Source of the DNA: an uncultured Clostridia bacterium
GTDB taxonomy: Bacteria > Bacillota > Clostridia > Christensenellales > Borkfalkiaceae
DNA: 46,062 nucleotides
NCBI GenBank assembly: GCA_944367465.1
Contig: CALVWO010000006.1
Coordinates: 1 to 46,062, forward strand
Direction: 5' to 3'
The notes beneath the pieces are model-generated. The model saw nothing but the letters and a program-made list of their open reading frames with translations. It ran no database searches and was not told the origin of the DNA. Shown here piece after piece: positions 39,401 to 46,062 of the stretch (position 1 is the stretch's first letter; each line of letters begins with the position of its first letter). The position numbers and the translations under genes were made by a program.

Positions 39401-40611
39401 CAGAAGATGACTCCCGAGGAACAGACAAGCAGCAGTATGGTGAGGAAATGCAGGAACGAGACGCAGAGCAGCCCTGCGATAAAAAAACCGCAGTCGTTTG
39501 CAAGCGATGTGAGAAATGAGGAGATCTTTCCTCCGACGGGTTCCGTCGCGGCGGCGCAGAGACGCAAAAACAGCTGGAAAGCCGCGAACAAGAGGAGCGG
39601 CCTCAGAACGCTTGCGAAGAGCAGGAGAACGGAGAAGGATCCGAGCGCGTTTTTGATGAGCGCACTCCCGGCGAGCACGAGATCGACGCCTCCGGAGAGA
39701 AAACCTCCGACGATCGGAACGGATCCGGAAACCAGATATTTGACGGCGCGCAGAGAGAGACCGTCGTACTGTGCTGAGGCGATCCCCTGCACGGTAAGAA
39801 AGAGCGTAAAAAGACCGAGGGTGAGTCCGATAAGCCATTTGTTGACGCTCTTGAAGAGTCCGCCGAGCTTTTCGCAGCGGACATCGGGCGAGAGGTTTCC
39901 CGCAAATGTGAGCGCGACGACAACGACGGAGGTCGGGAGAACGACGGCGGTGAAAAGTTCGCAGATCCCGCTCGCAAGAAAGGCGACGGCAGGACGAAAG
40001 ACGCCCGCCGACACCGCCCCTCCGCTTGCCGCCATTAAGGTGAGCAGAAGCGGATAGACGACCTGCATCTGTCGCTGCATATCGGCGATCGCGGAAAATG
40101 CCGCTTGTAAGATGTTTGTAAGGACGGCAAGGACCACAGCGCCTACGGAAATGTAGGATACAAAGTGTATTATGTCTGACATACTACTTTGCAAAAATCC
40201 GCTTTTTGCAGAATTTAGGATGCCGCAGAGCACTGCAACGGCAAGAATGACGGCAAAAGCAGGCAACATCGCCCTGCCCTCTTCCCAAATGAGCGCAAGA
40301 ACGGATTCCCACATTGTGTCGTACCCGAGCGCGTAATCGCCCGTGACGAGGTCTGCAAGCATTTCCCTGACGTCTTTTCCATCGAACTGTGAAAGCGTTT
40401 GAAGGTATTCCTCCAGCTCCGCTGTATCGAGGGAGGCGAGCAGATCCTCTACCTGCTCTTCCAGTCTGTCGAGCGCAGCCTGCTCTTCTGCGGTATATGC
40501 GGATGCGTTGACTGTTCCGGTCTGGCAGAATACAAGTATCACGACGACGAGAAGCGCCAAAAGGATCGGAAATCGGCGGTTTCGTTTCCGCACGGCGAAT
40601 GGATTTTTCAT
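39400..40611 (-). CDS. spoIIIAE: stage III sporulation protein AE
   Basis: SpoIIIAE is the polytopic channel-like membrane protein of the SpoIIIA complex. The 403-aa product has an N-terminal signal-like helix, an acidic region (LEEQVEDLLASLDTAELEEY) and about seven membrane segments. Conserved text includes LTLMAASGGAVSAGVF and VPIVGGFLSGGVDL. Residues 139-148 (FLQSSMSDII) are encoded by repeat copy C in the same frame as copy B in dxs. Confidence 0.92.
   Translation of the reverse strand: MKNPFAVRKRNRRFPILLALLVVVILVFCQTGTVNASAYTAEEQAALDRLEEQVEDLLASLDTAELEEYLQTLSQFDGKDVREMLADLVTGDYALGYDTMWESVLALIWEEGRAMLPAFAVILAVAVLCGILNSAKSGFLQSSMSDIIHFVSYISVGAVVLAVLTNILQAAFSAIADMQRQMQVVYPLLLTLMAASGGAVSAGVFRPAVAFLASGICELFTAVVLPTSVVVVALTFAGNLSPDVRCEKLGGLFKSVNKWLIGLTLGLFTLFLTVQGIASAQYDGLSLRAVKYLVSGSVPIVGGFLSGGVDLVLAGSALIKNALGSFSVLLLFASVLRPLLLFAAFQLFLRLCAAATEPVGGKISSFLTSLANDCGFFIAGLLCVSFLHFLTILLLVCSSGVIF
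40169..40196 (-). repeat. dispersed polar repeat, copy C (inside spoIIIAE)
   Basis: It matches copy B at 26 of 28 bases and copy A at 18 of 18 over AGTATGTCAGACATAATA. It encodes LQSSMSDII in frame. Confidence 0.8.
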
Positions 40612-41009
40612 GCAATGAGTCCGATCAGCTCGCCGACAAGCGCGAGGATACTTTCCAGGATCGGTACGGCGAGTACAAGGATCAGGATCTTTCCGCAGAA
40701 GATCAGTTTATCCGCAAGGGAATTCTGCCCGAAGTCGTTCAGGATCCCTGCGCTGAATTCGACGAGATATCCGATCCCTACCATTTTCAGGAGCGTTTTG
40801 ACGATCGTTGCGTCGAGTCCCGTTGCCTGTGCGATGTCTGTAAAAAGCGAGATGCTCCCGCGGAACACTTCGAGAACGAAAAGCAGCAGGATAATGCTGC
40901 CTGCGATCGTGATGACGACGGCGAGTTCGGGTTTCGTGCTCTTGACGAGGATCGCGGCGACCGCCGTGACGAATGCGATCCCGATGAGCTGAAAGATCTG
41001 AGCGGTCAT
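40608..41009 (-). CDS. spoIIIAD: stage III sporulation protein AD
   Basis: A 133-aa membrane protein with four helices; FQLIGIAFVTAVAAILVKST begins it and AGILNDFGQNSLADKLIFCGK is the conserved loop. It resembles small secretion-system membrane parts and is embedded in the SpoIIIA operon. It overlaps both neighbours by 4 nt. Confidence 0.92.
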   Translation of the reverse strand: MTAQIFQLIGIAFVTAVAAILVKSTKPELAVVITIAGSIILLLFVLEVFRGSISLFTDIAQATGLDATIVKTLLKMVGIGYLVEFSAGILNDFGQNSLADKLIFCGKILILVLAVPILESILALVGELIGLIA

Positions 41010-41203
41010 GTGAGTTCAAAGATGTCGCGGATGGTATCGAAGAGGTCTGCGATCATTGTCACGGCAATGGTGAGCGCTATGACGAGCCCTACAATGGAGA
41101 CGACCGTCGAAATATCGTCGCGGTCGGATTTTTTCAGGATCTGACATACGACCGTGACGAGGATGCCGATGGCTGCCAGTTTGAAGATGACGGAGATGTC
41201 CAT
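41006..41203 (-). CDS. spoIIIAC: stage III sporulation protein AC
   Basis: A 65-aa protein with two membrane helices (FKLAAIGILVTVVCQILKKS and the second near residues 36-55) joined by the short polar loop DRDD. Size and sequence are typical of SpoIIIAC. It overlaps spoIIIAB by one nt and spoIIIAD by 4 nt. Confidence 0.92.
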   Translation of the reverse strand: MDISVIFKLAAIGILVTVVCQILKKSDRDDISTVVSIVGLVIALTIAVTMIADLFDTIRDIFELT

Positions 41204-41670
41204 TAGATGATCAGAATGACGAACGCAAGCCCTGCCAGCAGACCGAGTTTTAAGTACAGCGCCCCTCTCGCCTTTGCCTCCTTTTCGCTTTCCTCCTTCC
41301 TTTGTTGCAGCGCCGCCCGTTTTGCCGTAAAAAAAGTACTCTGCGACTGTGCGTCTCCCTTCCCGAGCATGGCGAAATAGTCCGCGTATTCCTTTTGTTC
41401 CGCGTCGCTCAGGAAGGGGTGGCGCGGGAGTTCCTCCCGTGCGGAAAAAGTCTCGATGGTTCTGCCGAATTCTCCCGCGTACACGTATTCTTTAAGAAAT
41501 TGCGGCAGCGGTTTTCGTGCGTATCCGAGTTCGCTCAGATATCGCTCGTTGAAGTCATATAACTGTGAGTAAAAACTTCGCCTGCAACGGTATTTGTTCG
41601 CCGCGAGATATCCGAGCCCGATGCAGAATGCGATCGCGCATGCCGCAAGCAGGAATTTAAGCCACAGCAC
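41203..41670 (-). CDS. spoIIIAB: stage III sporulation protein AB
   Basis: A 155-aa protein with a membrane helix at each end and a helical middle (GEFGRTIETF...HPFLSDAEQKEYADYF). The layout recalls type II/IV secretion F-domain proteins, as does SpoIIIAB. It overlaps spoIIIAA by 14 nt. Confidence 0.9.
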   Translation of the reverse strand: MLWLKFLLAACAIAFCIGLGYLAANKYRCRRSFYSQLYDFNERYLSELGYARKPLPQFLKEYVYAGEFGRTIETFSAREELPRHPFLSDAEQKEYADYFAMLGKGDAQSQSTFFTAKRAALQQRKEESEKEAKARGALYLKLGLLAGLAFVILII

Positions 41671-42496
41671 GGCCGTCTTCTCCGATGATGTTCCCGACGT
41701 GCCCCAGCCCGTCTAAAAGGACGTAACGCGAAAAGATTTTTTCGGGAACATCCTCCGCATGCGTAAGGTGCGCAGAGGCAAAAACATAAATTCCGCCCTG
41801 TATGGCGCGGCGCACCGCGGCGTAGTCCTCGGGCAGAAGCTCGTCCGTAACGATGAGATCGGGGCGCATCGCACGGATCCCCGCCGTGAACGCAGTGAGT
41901 TTATCCGCATAGCGGATGATGTCCGCCGTCTCGCCCAGATCGCCCGCAGAAAGTTCGCCGCGCTCGTCGCTCACGAGCACATTCAGCTTTCTGCGTTTGC
42001 ACACGAGGCGGGAGAGATCTCTCAGGAGCGTCGTCTTGCCTTCGCCCGGAGGCGATAAAAGTATGAGCGAACGGAGCTTGTCTGCAAGACACCTCGAATA
42101 GATCTCCTCCGCACATCCTTCGACGGCATGCGGAACGCGGACGCACAGCGAAGTGACGTCGTGCACGGAGAGCGCGCCTCCCTTTTCGCAGACGAACGCG
42201 CCTGCGATCCCGATGCGTTCCCCCTCCCGTCCCGTGACGAAACCCTGTTTGATCTGTTCTGCAACGGAATACACGGAGTATCCGCTCGCCGCGAAGAGCG
42301 TATCTGCGATCTCTTCCTGCGTGGGAAAGAGCGCGTCCTCTGCCCGTTCCGCCCGCCCGTGCGTGCCGAGGTAACAGAACACGCCGTCTATATTGGCGCG
42401 CAGCGGCTTGTCCGCACGCAGCCGCAGCTCATACAGACGGTTGAGATTGACGTGCCGCACGGCGCCGAGAATGCGGGACGGGAGAAATTCAAGCAT
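41657..42496 (-). CDS. spoIIIAA: stage III sporulation protein AA (ATPase)
   Basis: SpoIIIAA is the secretion-type ATPase of the SpoIIIA complex in the mother cell. The 279-aa product has Walker A SPPGEGKTTLLRD near residues 148-160, LVSDERGEL, the RPDLIVTDEL Walker B and ASAHLTHAEDV. It is the first gene of an eight-gene operon (AA to AH) with overlaps or short gaps throughout. No ribosome site precedes ATG, and a sigma-E-like promoter ends 5 nt before it. Confidence 0.94.
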   Translation of the reverse strand: MLEFLPSRILGAVRHVNLNRLYELRLRADKPLRANIDGVFCYLGTHGRAERAEDALFPTQEEIADTLFAASGYSVYSVAEQIKQGFVTGREGERIGIAGAFVCEKGGALSVHDVTSLCVRVPHAVEGCAEEIYSRCLADKLRSLILLSPPGEGKTTLLRDLSRLVCKRRKLNVLVSDERGELSAGDLGETADIIRYADKLTAFTAGIRAMRPDLIVTDELLPEDYAAVRRAIQGGIYVFASAHLTHAEDVPEKIFSRYVLLDGLGHVGNIIGEDGRAVA

Positions 42497-42501
42497 GGTA
42501 T

Positions 42502-42529
42502 ATGATATGGCGCCGCCCGCAGAAATATG
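42502..42529 (-). promoter_or_regulatory. sigma-E-type promoter of the spoIIIA operon
   Basis: CATATT (complement 42524-42529), 14 nt, CATATCAT (complement 42502-42509), close to the mother-cell sigma-E pattern (ATATT, N14, CATACANT). It ends 5 nt before ATG, so this transcript too may be leaderless. Confidence 0.65.
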
Positions 42530-42550
42530 GCTCGTCGGAAAAATTTTGTA

Positions 42551-42578
42551 AAAGAAAACCCCCGTCCCGGAACGGGGA
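42551..42578 (-). terminator. terminator upstream of spoIIIAA
   Basis: A CCCCGT/ACGGGG stem (complement 42573-42578 and 42561-42566) followed by a T-rich tract on the minus strand. With the 42641-42674 hairpin it forms a tandem barrier against read-through from the GH51 gene. No small gene is convincing between the two. Confidence 0.7.
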
Positions 42579-42640
42579 TACTGCGGACAGCGGAACAGAT
42601 CATACTTCTGCTGCGCTGAAAATTATTTGCTGAGCGCAAA

Positions 42641-42674
42641 TAAAAAGACCCGCCGCGTCTTTGACGCAGCGGGT
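42641..42674 (-). terminator. GH51 gene terminator
   Basis: A 12-bp stem with one mismatch (42663-42674 with 42648-42659), a 3-nt loop and T5 on the minus strand. Confidence 0.88.
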
Positions 42675-42691
42675 AACGGTCAAATGATTTT

Positions 42692-45295
42692 TTATTCGAT
42701 GACGAACACCGAGACGCTGTTGTTCTTGAGCGTTGCGGAGAGCGTATCGTCTTTGATCTCGACCTCGGAGACGGTCGGCTCGATATTGTGAACTTTTCCG
42801 GCGCGGACGTCGATCTCGTTGATGACGGTCACATCCTCGTGCCAGAGCGTGGTGACAGTCGCCTTCTTTTTGCCCTCGAATCCGACAAGCTGTGCCTTCA
42901 TCTTTTCGTCCTTTCCGGAGACGTTGACGACCTTGAGATAGATCTTGCCGTCATCGCCCACCGTCGCGGACTGGAACACGCGCTCGTTGACTTTCCAGAT
43001 GTTCTTGGAGAGCACTTCGTGCCACGCGCCGTCCTTAAAGATATAAGCGTTGAAGTGCTTGGTCGTATAGCGGAGTTTGAGCACATTGCCTTCGGGGCTG
43101 TAGCCGAGGAATTTATCCTTGCCCATCATTTCGCATACGGTGCGCATGAAGTCTACGCGCTTATCGAAGGAGACATCGTAGCCTTTGTGATTTTTCCCGT
43201 ACTGGCAGCAGATGGAGAAGCCCGCGTTATCCATTGTGCCTGCGTCGCGCACATCGGCGACGCCGACGCCTGCGATAAAGCTCTGCTCGCCCGAGATACG
43301 GCGGAAAGAGATCTCCACTTCGCAGTTGCCGAACTTCTGATCGTCGAGATAGTATCCGTTGAACGCATCGCTCTCCTCGATGATGAGCTCTCCGTTCTCG
43401 AAGTGACCGCCGCGGCAGTTGGGGTAGACCTTCCAGCCGCCCAATCCGTCTTTGAAGGAATGGTGATAGAGCTCTTTGCCCGTCTTGATATCGCGTACGG
43501 TGACGCTCGCCACAGCACTTGCCGTGCGATGACCGCCGATGAGGAGCCCGCCCGCATTGTCGTCGTCCACTTTGGAGACGTCCGTCAGCGTGTATTTGCC
43601 GACGTTCGCCGCAAACATCTGCTGCACGTAATAGTTGGGCGTGAGCATAATGTCGCGGGCGTTGAACCAGATCATATCGGGCGTCCAGCGATAGTTATAG
43701 GTCGCCGCGAAGAGCGGCGCGTAGCACGTCATCTTCACAACGTCGGAATTGCGTTCGCACCCCGTGAGGAACGCCGCCTCCGCGAGCGCGGAGCGGAGAT
43801 TGTTGTCGCCGTTGAGGCGCCCTCTTCCGTCCGACATCGTGTGCATCGCGTACTCGCCCATGAACACCTTCGCGCCGTCGCGGTCATAGCAGTCGTAGCG
43901 CTTTGTATTGTCGATGAACCACTGATAGGAATTGTAGACGTGCTCATCTACGATCATATCGCGGTATTTCTCGTTGATGATCTTCCAGTTGTCGTTGGAA
44001 TCCTGCGGGCGGATATCCACGCCCGCCGTGGTGACGACAGTGACGTCGAAAAGTTTGAGAAGATCGGTGAGCTTGCCCTTATAGATATACTGACGCACGC
44101 CGAGCAGACAGGACGCAAAGTTATCGAAATATTCATAGCCCCAGTTTTCGTTGCCGATCCCGAGATACTTCATCTCGAAGGGTTCGGGGTGTCCCATATC
44201 GGCGCGGACTTTCGCCCAGTATGCCTCTTTGGGATCGCTCGAGGAGAGGTCGCCCTTCGCAAAGTAGATGAGGTGCGCGACATTGTCGATGACCTCGCTC
44301 TTGAATGCGGGCGTACCGGGCACGATGCGCTGATATCCCGTTTTGCGCTGTTCGCCCATACGGATCTGGCACAGGACGCCGCAATGAAGAACGGGCAGAG
44401 GCGTTGCGCCGATATCTTCGCAAAGACAGAAATATTCATAGAACCCGACGCCGTAGGACTGCATATAGCGCCATACGTTGGGGATCTGCTTGCGGCTTTC
44501 GAGCGGGCCTACCGTGTTGCGCCACTTGTACTGATAGTCAAAGCCGACGTCGCCCTCGACGACGCAGCCGCCGGGGAAACGCAGGAATGCGGGATGGCAG
44601 TCTTTGAGTACCTGCACCATGCGGGGCGAGAGTTTGCCGTTGCGGTACTTGTTGGGATCGCCCCACGTCGTTGCGGGAAGCAGGGAAACATAGTCGATAC
44701 CGATCTGCCCGTTGCCCTCTAAAATGATGCACAGGCGCCCCATCGTATCTTTTTCCGCCACGACGGACGTGGAGACTTTGATCCAGTCCCCTTCGTCGCC
44801 TTCGGGGATCTTGATTTCGCCGATGGTCGTGTGCCTGCCGTGTGCGCCGCGGATATATACCTTCGCAACGCCCTTGAACCCAAGGCGCTTCACCCACATG
44901 GAGAAGTTGTACGTCTCCTTGTTATATACGGGCATGCCGTACATATCGTAACCGCCGTTGGTATAGTAGCCGGGATTTTCAAGGTGATAGATCCCGCCCA
45001 CGTTGAGCACGAGGTAAGAAGGATTGTTCGCGTTCATGCCCCCGGCTTTGGAGATATATCGGGGACCAGCCCCGTAGATATCCCAGTAAAACCAGTTCGC
45101 GTTGCGGCAGTCCACCCAGCTCTCCGCGTTGTAATCGTCGTAAGAGAAATACTCAAACTCAAACGAATTATTGATGACCATTTCGGCGTTGAGTCCGCCG
45201 TCTGCCGCCTGATTGATGTCTTCAAAGAAGAGACCATAGAGTTCTTTGGAAACGTCTACGCCGCGCTTCTTCGCATCCAACGTGAAATGTACCAT
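42692..45295 (-). CDS. GH51 alpha-L-arabinofuranosidase, multidomain
   Basis: An 867-aa enzyme that removes arabinofuranosyl side groups from arabinan or arabinoxylan fragments. It has no signal peptide, so imported oligosaccharides are the likely substrate. The barrel has the acid/base Glu in LGIGNENWGYEYF (about residue 382) and the nucleophile Glu in VFMGEYAMHT (about residue 480). A carbohydrate-binding-like beta domain is inserted near residues 70-210, and a second beta domain of about 170 residues (from SFKDGLGGWKVYPN) lies in the C-terminal part, making it larger than the usual 500-aa GH51. AAGGAG lies 14 nt before ATG. Confidence 0.9.
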   Translation of the reverse strand: MVHFTLDAKKRGVDVSKELYGLFFEDINQAADGGLNAEMVINNSFEFEYFSYDDYNAESWVDCRNANWFYWDIYGAGPRYISKAGGMNANNPSYLVLNVGGIYHLENPGYYTNGGYDMYGMPVYNKETYNFSMWVKRLGFKGVAKVYIRGAHGRHTTIGEIKIPEGDEGDWIKVSTSVVAEKDTMGRLCIILEGNGQIGIDYVSLLPATTWGDPNKYRNGKLSPRMVQVLKDCHPAFLRFPGGCVVEGDVGFDYQYKWRNTVGPLESRKQIPNVWRYMQSYGVGFYEYFCLCEDIGATPLPVLHCGVLCQIRMGEQRKTGYQRIVPGTPAFKSEVIDNVAHLIYFAKGDLSSSDPKEAYWAKVRADMGHPEPFEMKYLGIGNENWGYEYFDNFASCLLGVRQYIYKGKLTDLLKLFDVTVVTTAGVDIRPQDSNDNWKIINEKYRDMIVDEHVYNSYQWFIDNTKRYDCYDRDGAKVFMGEYAMHTMSDGRGRLNGDNNLRSALAEAAFLTGCERNSDVVKMTCYAPLFAATYNYRWTPDMIWFNARDIMLTPNYYVQQMFAANVGKYTLTDVSKVDDDNAGGLLIGGHRTASAVASVTVRDIKTGKELYHHSFKDGLGGWKVYPNCRGGHFENGELIIEESDAFNGYYLDDQKFGNCEVEISFRRISGEQSFIAGVGVADVRDAGTMDNAGFSICCQYGKNHKGYDVSFDKRVDFMRTVCEMMGKDKFLGYSPEGNVLKLRYTTKHFNAYIFKDGAWHEVLSKNIWKVNERVFQSATVGDDGKIYLKVVNVSGKDEKMKAQLVGFEGKKKATVTTLWHEDVTVINEIDVRAGKVHNIEPTVSEVEIKDDTLSATLKNNSVSVFVIE

Positions 45296-45368
45296 CTGCT
45301 TTCGAAAAACTCCTTGCCAGATTTGCCGCCTCTTTGCGGCGCGGGTACCGGCGCCCGTGTTCTTTTAC

Positions 45369-45396
45369 ATTATATCAGAGAATTCACGTTTGTCAA
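45369..45396 (-). promoter_or_regulatory. promoter of the GH51 gene
   Basis: TTGACA (complement 45391-45396), 16 nt, TATAAT (complement 45369-45374) with an extended TGA before it. The 70-nt leader has GC-rich inverted repeats (GCCGC/GCGGC near 45330) that could be an operator or RNA structure; no regulator gene is adjacent. Confidence 0.78.
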
Positions 45397-45477
45397 TTGT
45401 TCTCGTGAAAATTTTTTTAATAATTTTCTAAAATATTTTATATTCAGTTAAAAATAATTAACGTCCCTTTCCGACGG

Positions 45478-45507
45478 TTGACAAAGTGTTCTTTCGGGGC
45501 GTATAAT
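45478..45507 (+). promoter_or_regulatory. promoter of the GNAT gene, leaderless
   Basis: TTGACA at 45478-45483, 18 nt, TATAAT at 45502-45507, then 6 nt to ATG 45514. Confidence 0.82.
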
Positions 45508-45513
45508 CAGGGC

Positions 45514-46062
45514 ATGAATACGGATGAAATTGTGATCGGCCGCGCCGCAGAGAGCGATATCCCCGCCATCGGTGCGCTGCTCGTTCAGGTAAACAACGTC
45601 CATTCCGCACTTCGCCCCGACCTCTTCCGAATGAACGGGAGGAAGTATAGCGACGAGGCGCTTATTTCCCTGCTCCGTGACGAAACGCGCCCCGTATTTG
45701 CCGCACGCCTCCGCGGCGTTTTAGTCGGATACGCATTCTGCATCCGCCAGAAGCGCGCGGGAGCGGACGGACGGGAAAGTGCAACGCTCTACATCGACGA
45801 TCTCTGCGTAGATGAAAGGATGCGCGGTACGGGGATCGGCAGAACGCTGTTTGCGCATGTCCTCGCCTATGCACGTGAGAGCGGATGCTACAATGTTACT
45901 CTCAATGTATGGAACGGAAACGAGGCTGCCATGCGGTTTTACAAAGATATGGGGCTGCATATACAAAAATACGGCATGGAACTTGTGCTATACTGTAAGG
46001 GAAAAATACGAACCACGCCTTTGGCGGAATCTTTTCGGCATCTTTTTGCTCATCTTCCTTGC
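45514..46062 (+). CDS. GNAT-family N-acetyltransferase (partial, runs off the window)
   Basis: At least 183 codons are open from ATG 45514 to the window edge. The acetyl-CoA-binding motif RGTGIGRTLF is at residues 104-113, preceded by the strand ATLYIDDLCVDE and followed by NVWNGNEAAMRFYKDMGL, typical of RimI-like GNAT enzymes. The substrate is unknown. The fold should end near residue 160 (KYGMELVLY), so the next 20 or more codons are an unusual tail. No ribosome site; the promoter predicts a leaderless mRNA. Confidence 0.85.
   Translation, partial: MNTDEIVIGRAAESDIPAIGALLVQVNNVHSALRPDLFRMNGRKYSDEALISLLRDETRPVFAARLRGVLVGYAFCIRQKRAGADGRESATLYIDDLCVDERMRGTGIGRTLFAHVLAYARESGCYNVTLNVWNGNEAAMRFYKDMGLHIQKYGMELVLYCKGKIRTTPLAESFRHLFAHLPC

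Noticed and set aside
14957..40196. the four repeats as a CRISPR array
   Set aside because: Copies are 6-12 kb apart, with no regular spacers and no cas genes.
41124..41145. further repeat copy in spoIIIAC (TCTGACATACGAC)
   Set aside because: About 12 matching bases, no match in the outer parts.
42388..42639. 83-codon ORF between the GH51 gene and spoIIIAA
   Set aside because: It runs through a terminator and into spoIIIAA, with no ribosome site.
42788..44722. 644-codon open frame on the plus strand
   Set aside because: It is the shadow of the GH51 gene, whose active-site motifs are on the other strand.

Overview
The window looks like a chromosomal segment of an anaerobic, spore-forming Clostridia bacterium of moderate GC. 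The evidence is a complete spoIIIAA-AH operon, spoIVB, a SpoIIM-like gene, gerW (ytfJ), spoVG, a GlgC/GlgD pair and clostridial gene order (site-2 protease, scpA, scpB, DUF2953, ytfJ, dac, rluB). A Christensenellales-like gut lineage is a guess. I saw no prophage, CRISPR array, rRNA, tRNA or transposase gene.

Layout. 1-4.2 kb: spoVG (-), murC (+), a DUF815 ATPase (-) and ilvC (+). 4.3-15 kb: a + strand glycogen operon, glgB, a 26-codon ORF, glgC, glgD, glgA, glgP and a GH13 maltodextrin hydrolase. 15-18 kb: a 700-base non-coding stretch with a dif-like palindrome, then a XerS-like tyrosine recombinase and hflX. 18-19 kb: a Cys-rich mini-protein and lexA with its SOS box. 19-45.3 kb is entirely - strand: rluB, dac, ytfJ, DUF2953, scpB, scpA, site-2 protease, an ABC-F ATPase with an attenuator leader, lysA, a second dac, a SpoIIM-like gene, spoIVB, recN, argR, nadK, tlyA, dxs, ispA, folD, nusB, asp23, spoIIIAH to AA, and a GH51 arabinofuranosidase. 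A GNAT acetyltransferase (+) runs off the right edge.

Signals beyond ordinary annotation. (1) A perfect 16-bp inverted repeat with a 6-bp spacer lies upstream of the 356-aa recombinase, and a third copy of its arm touches the -35 box of the recombinase promoter. (2) A repeat of about 28 bp occurs four times, at 14.96, 27.06, 34.13 and 40.18 kb. Two copies sit inside dxs and spoIIIAE in the same reading frame, and all four point toward the dif-like site. With the gene convergence at 19 kb, this suggests a replication-terminus module. (3) At least six genes have a -10 box only 6-7 nt before ATG and no Shine-Dalgarno, which predicts leaderless mRNAs. (4) Two intrinsic terminators contain the start codon of the next gene. 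(5) The ABC-F gene is preceded by a terminator/anti-terminator leader.

All calls come from reading the sequence; no database search was run.
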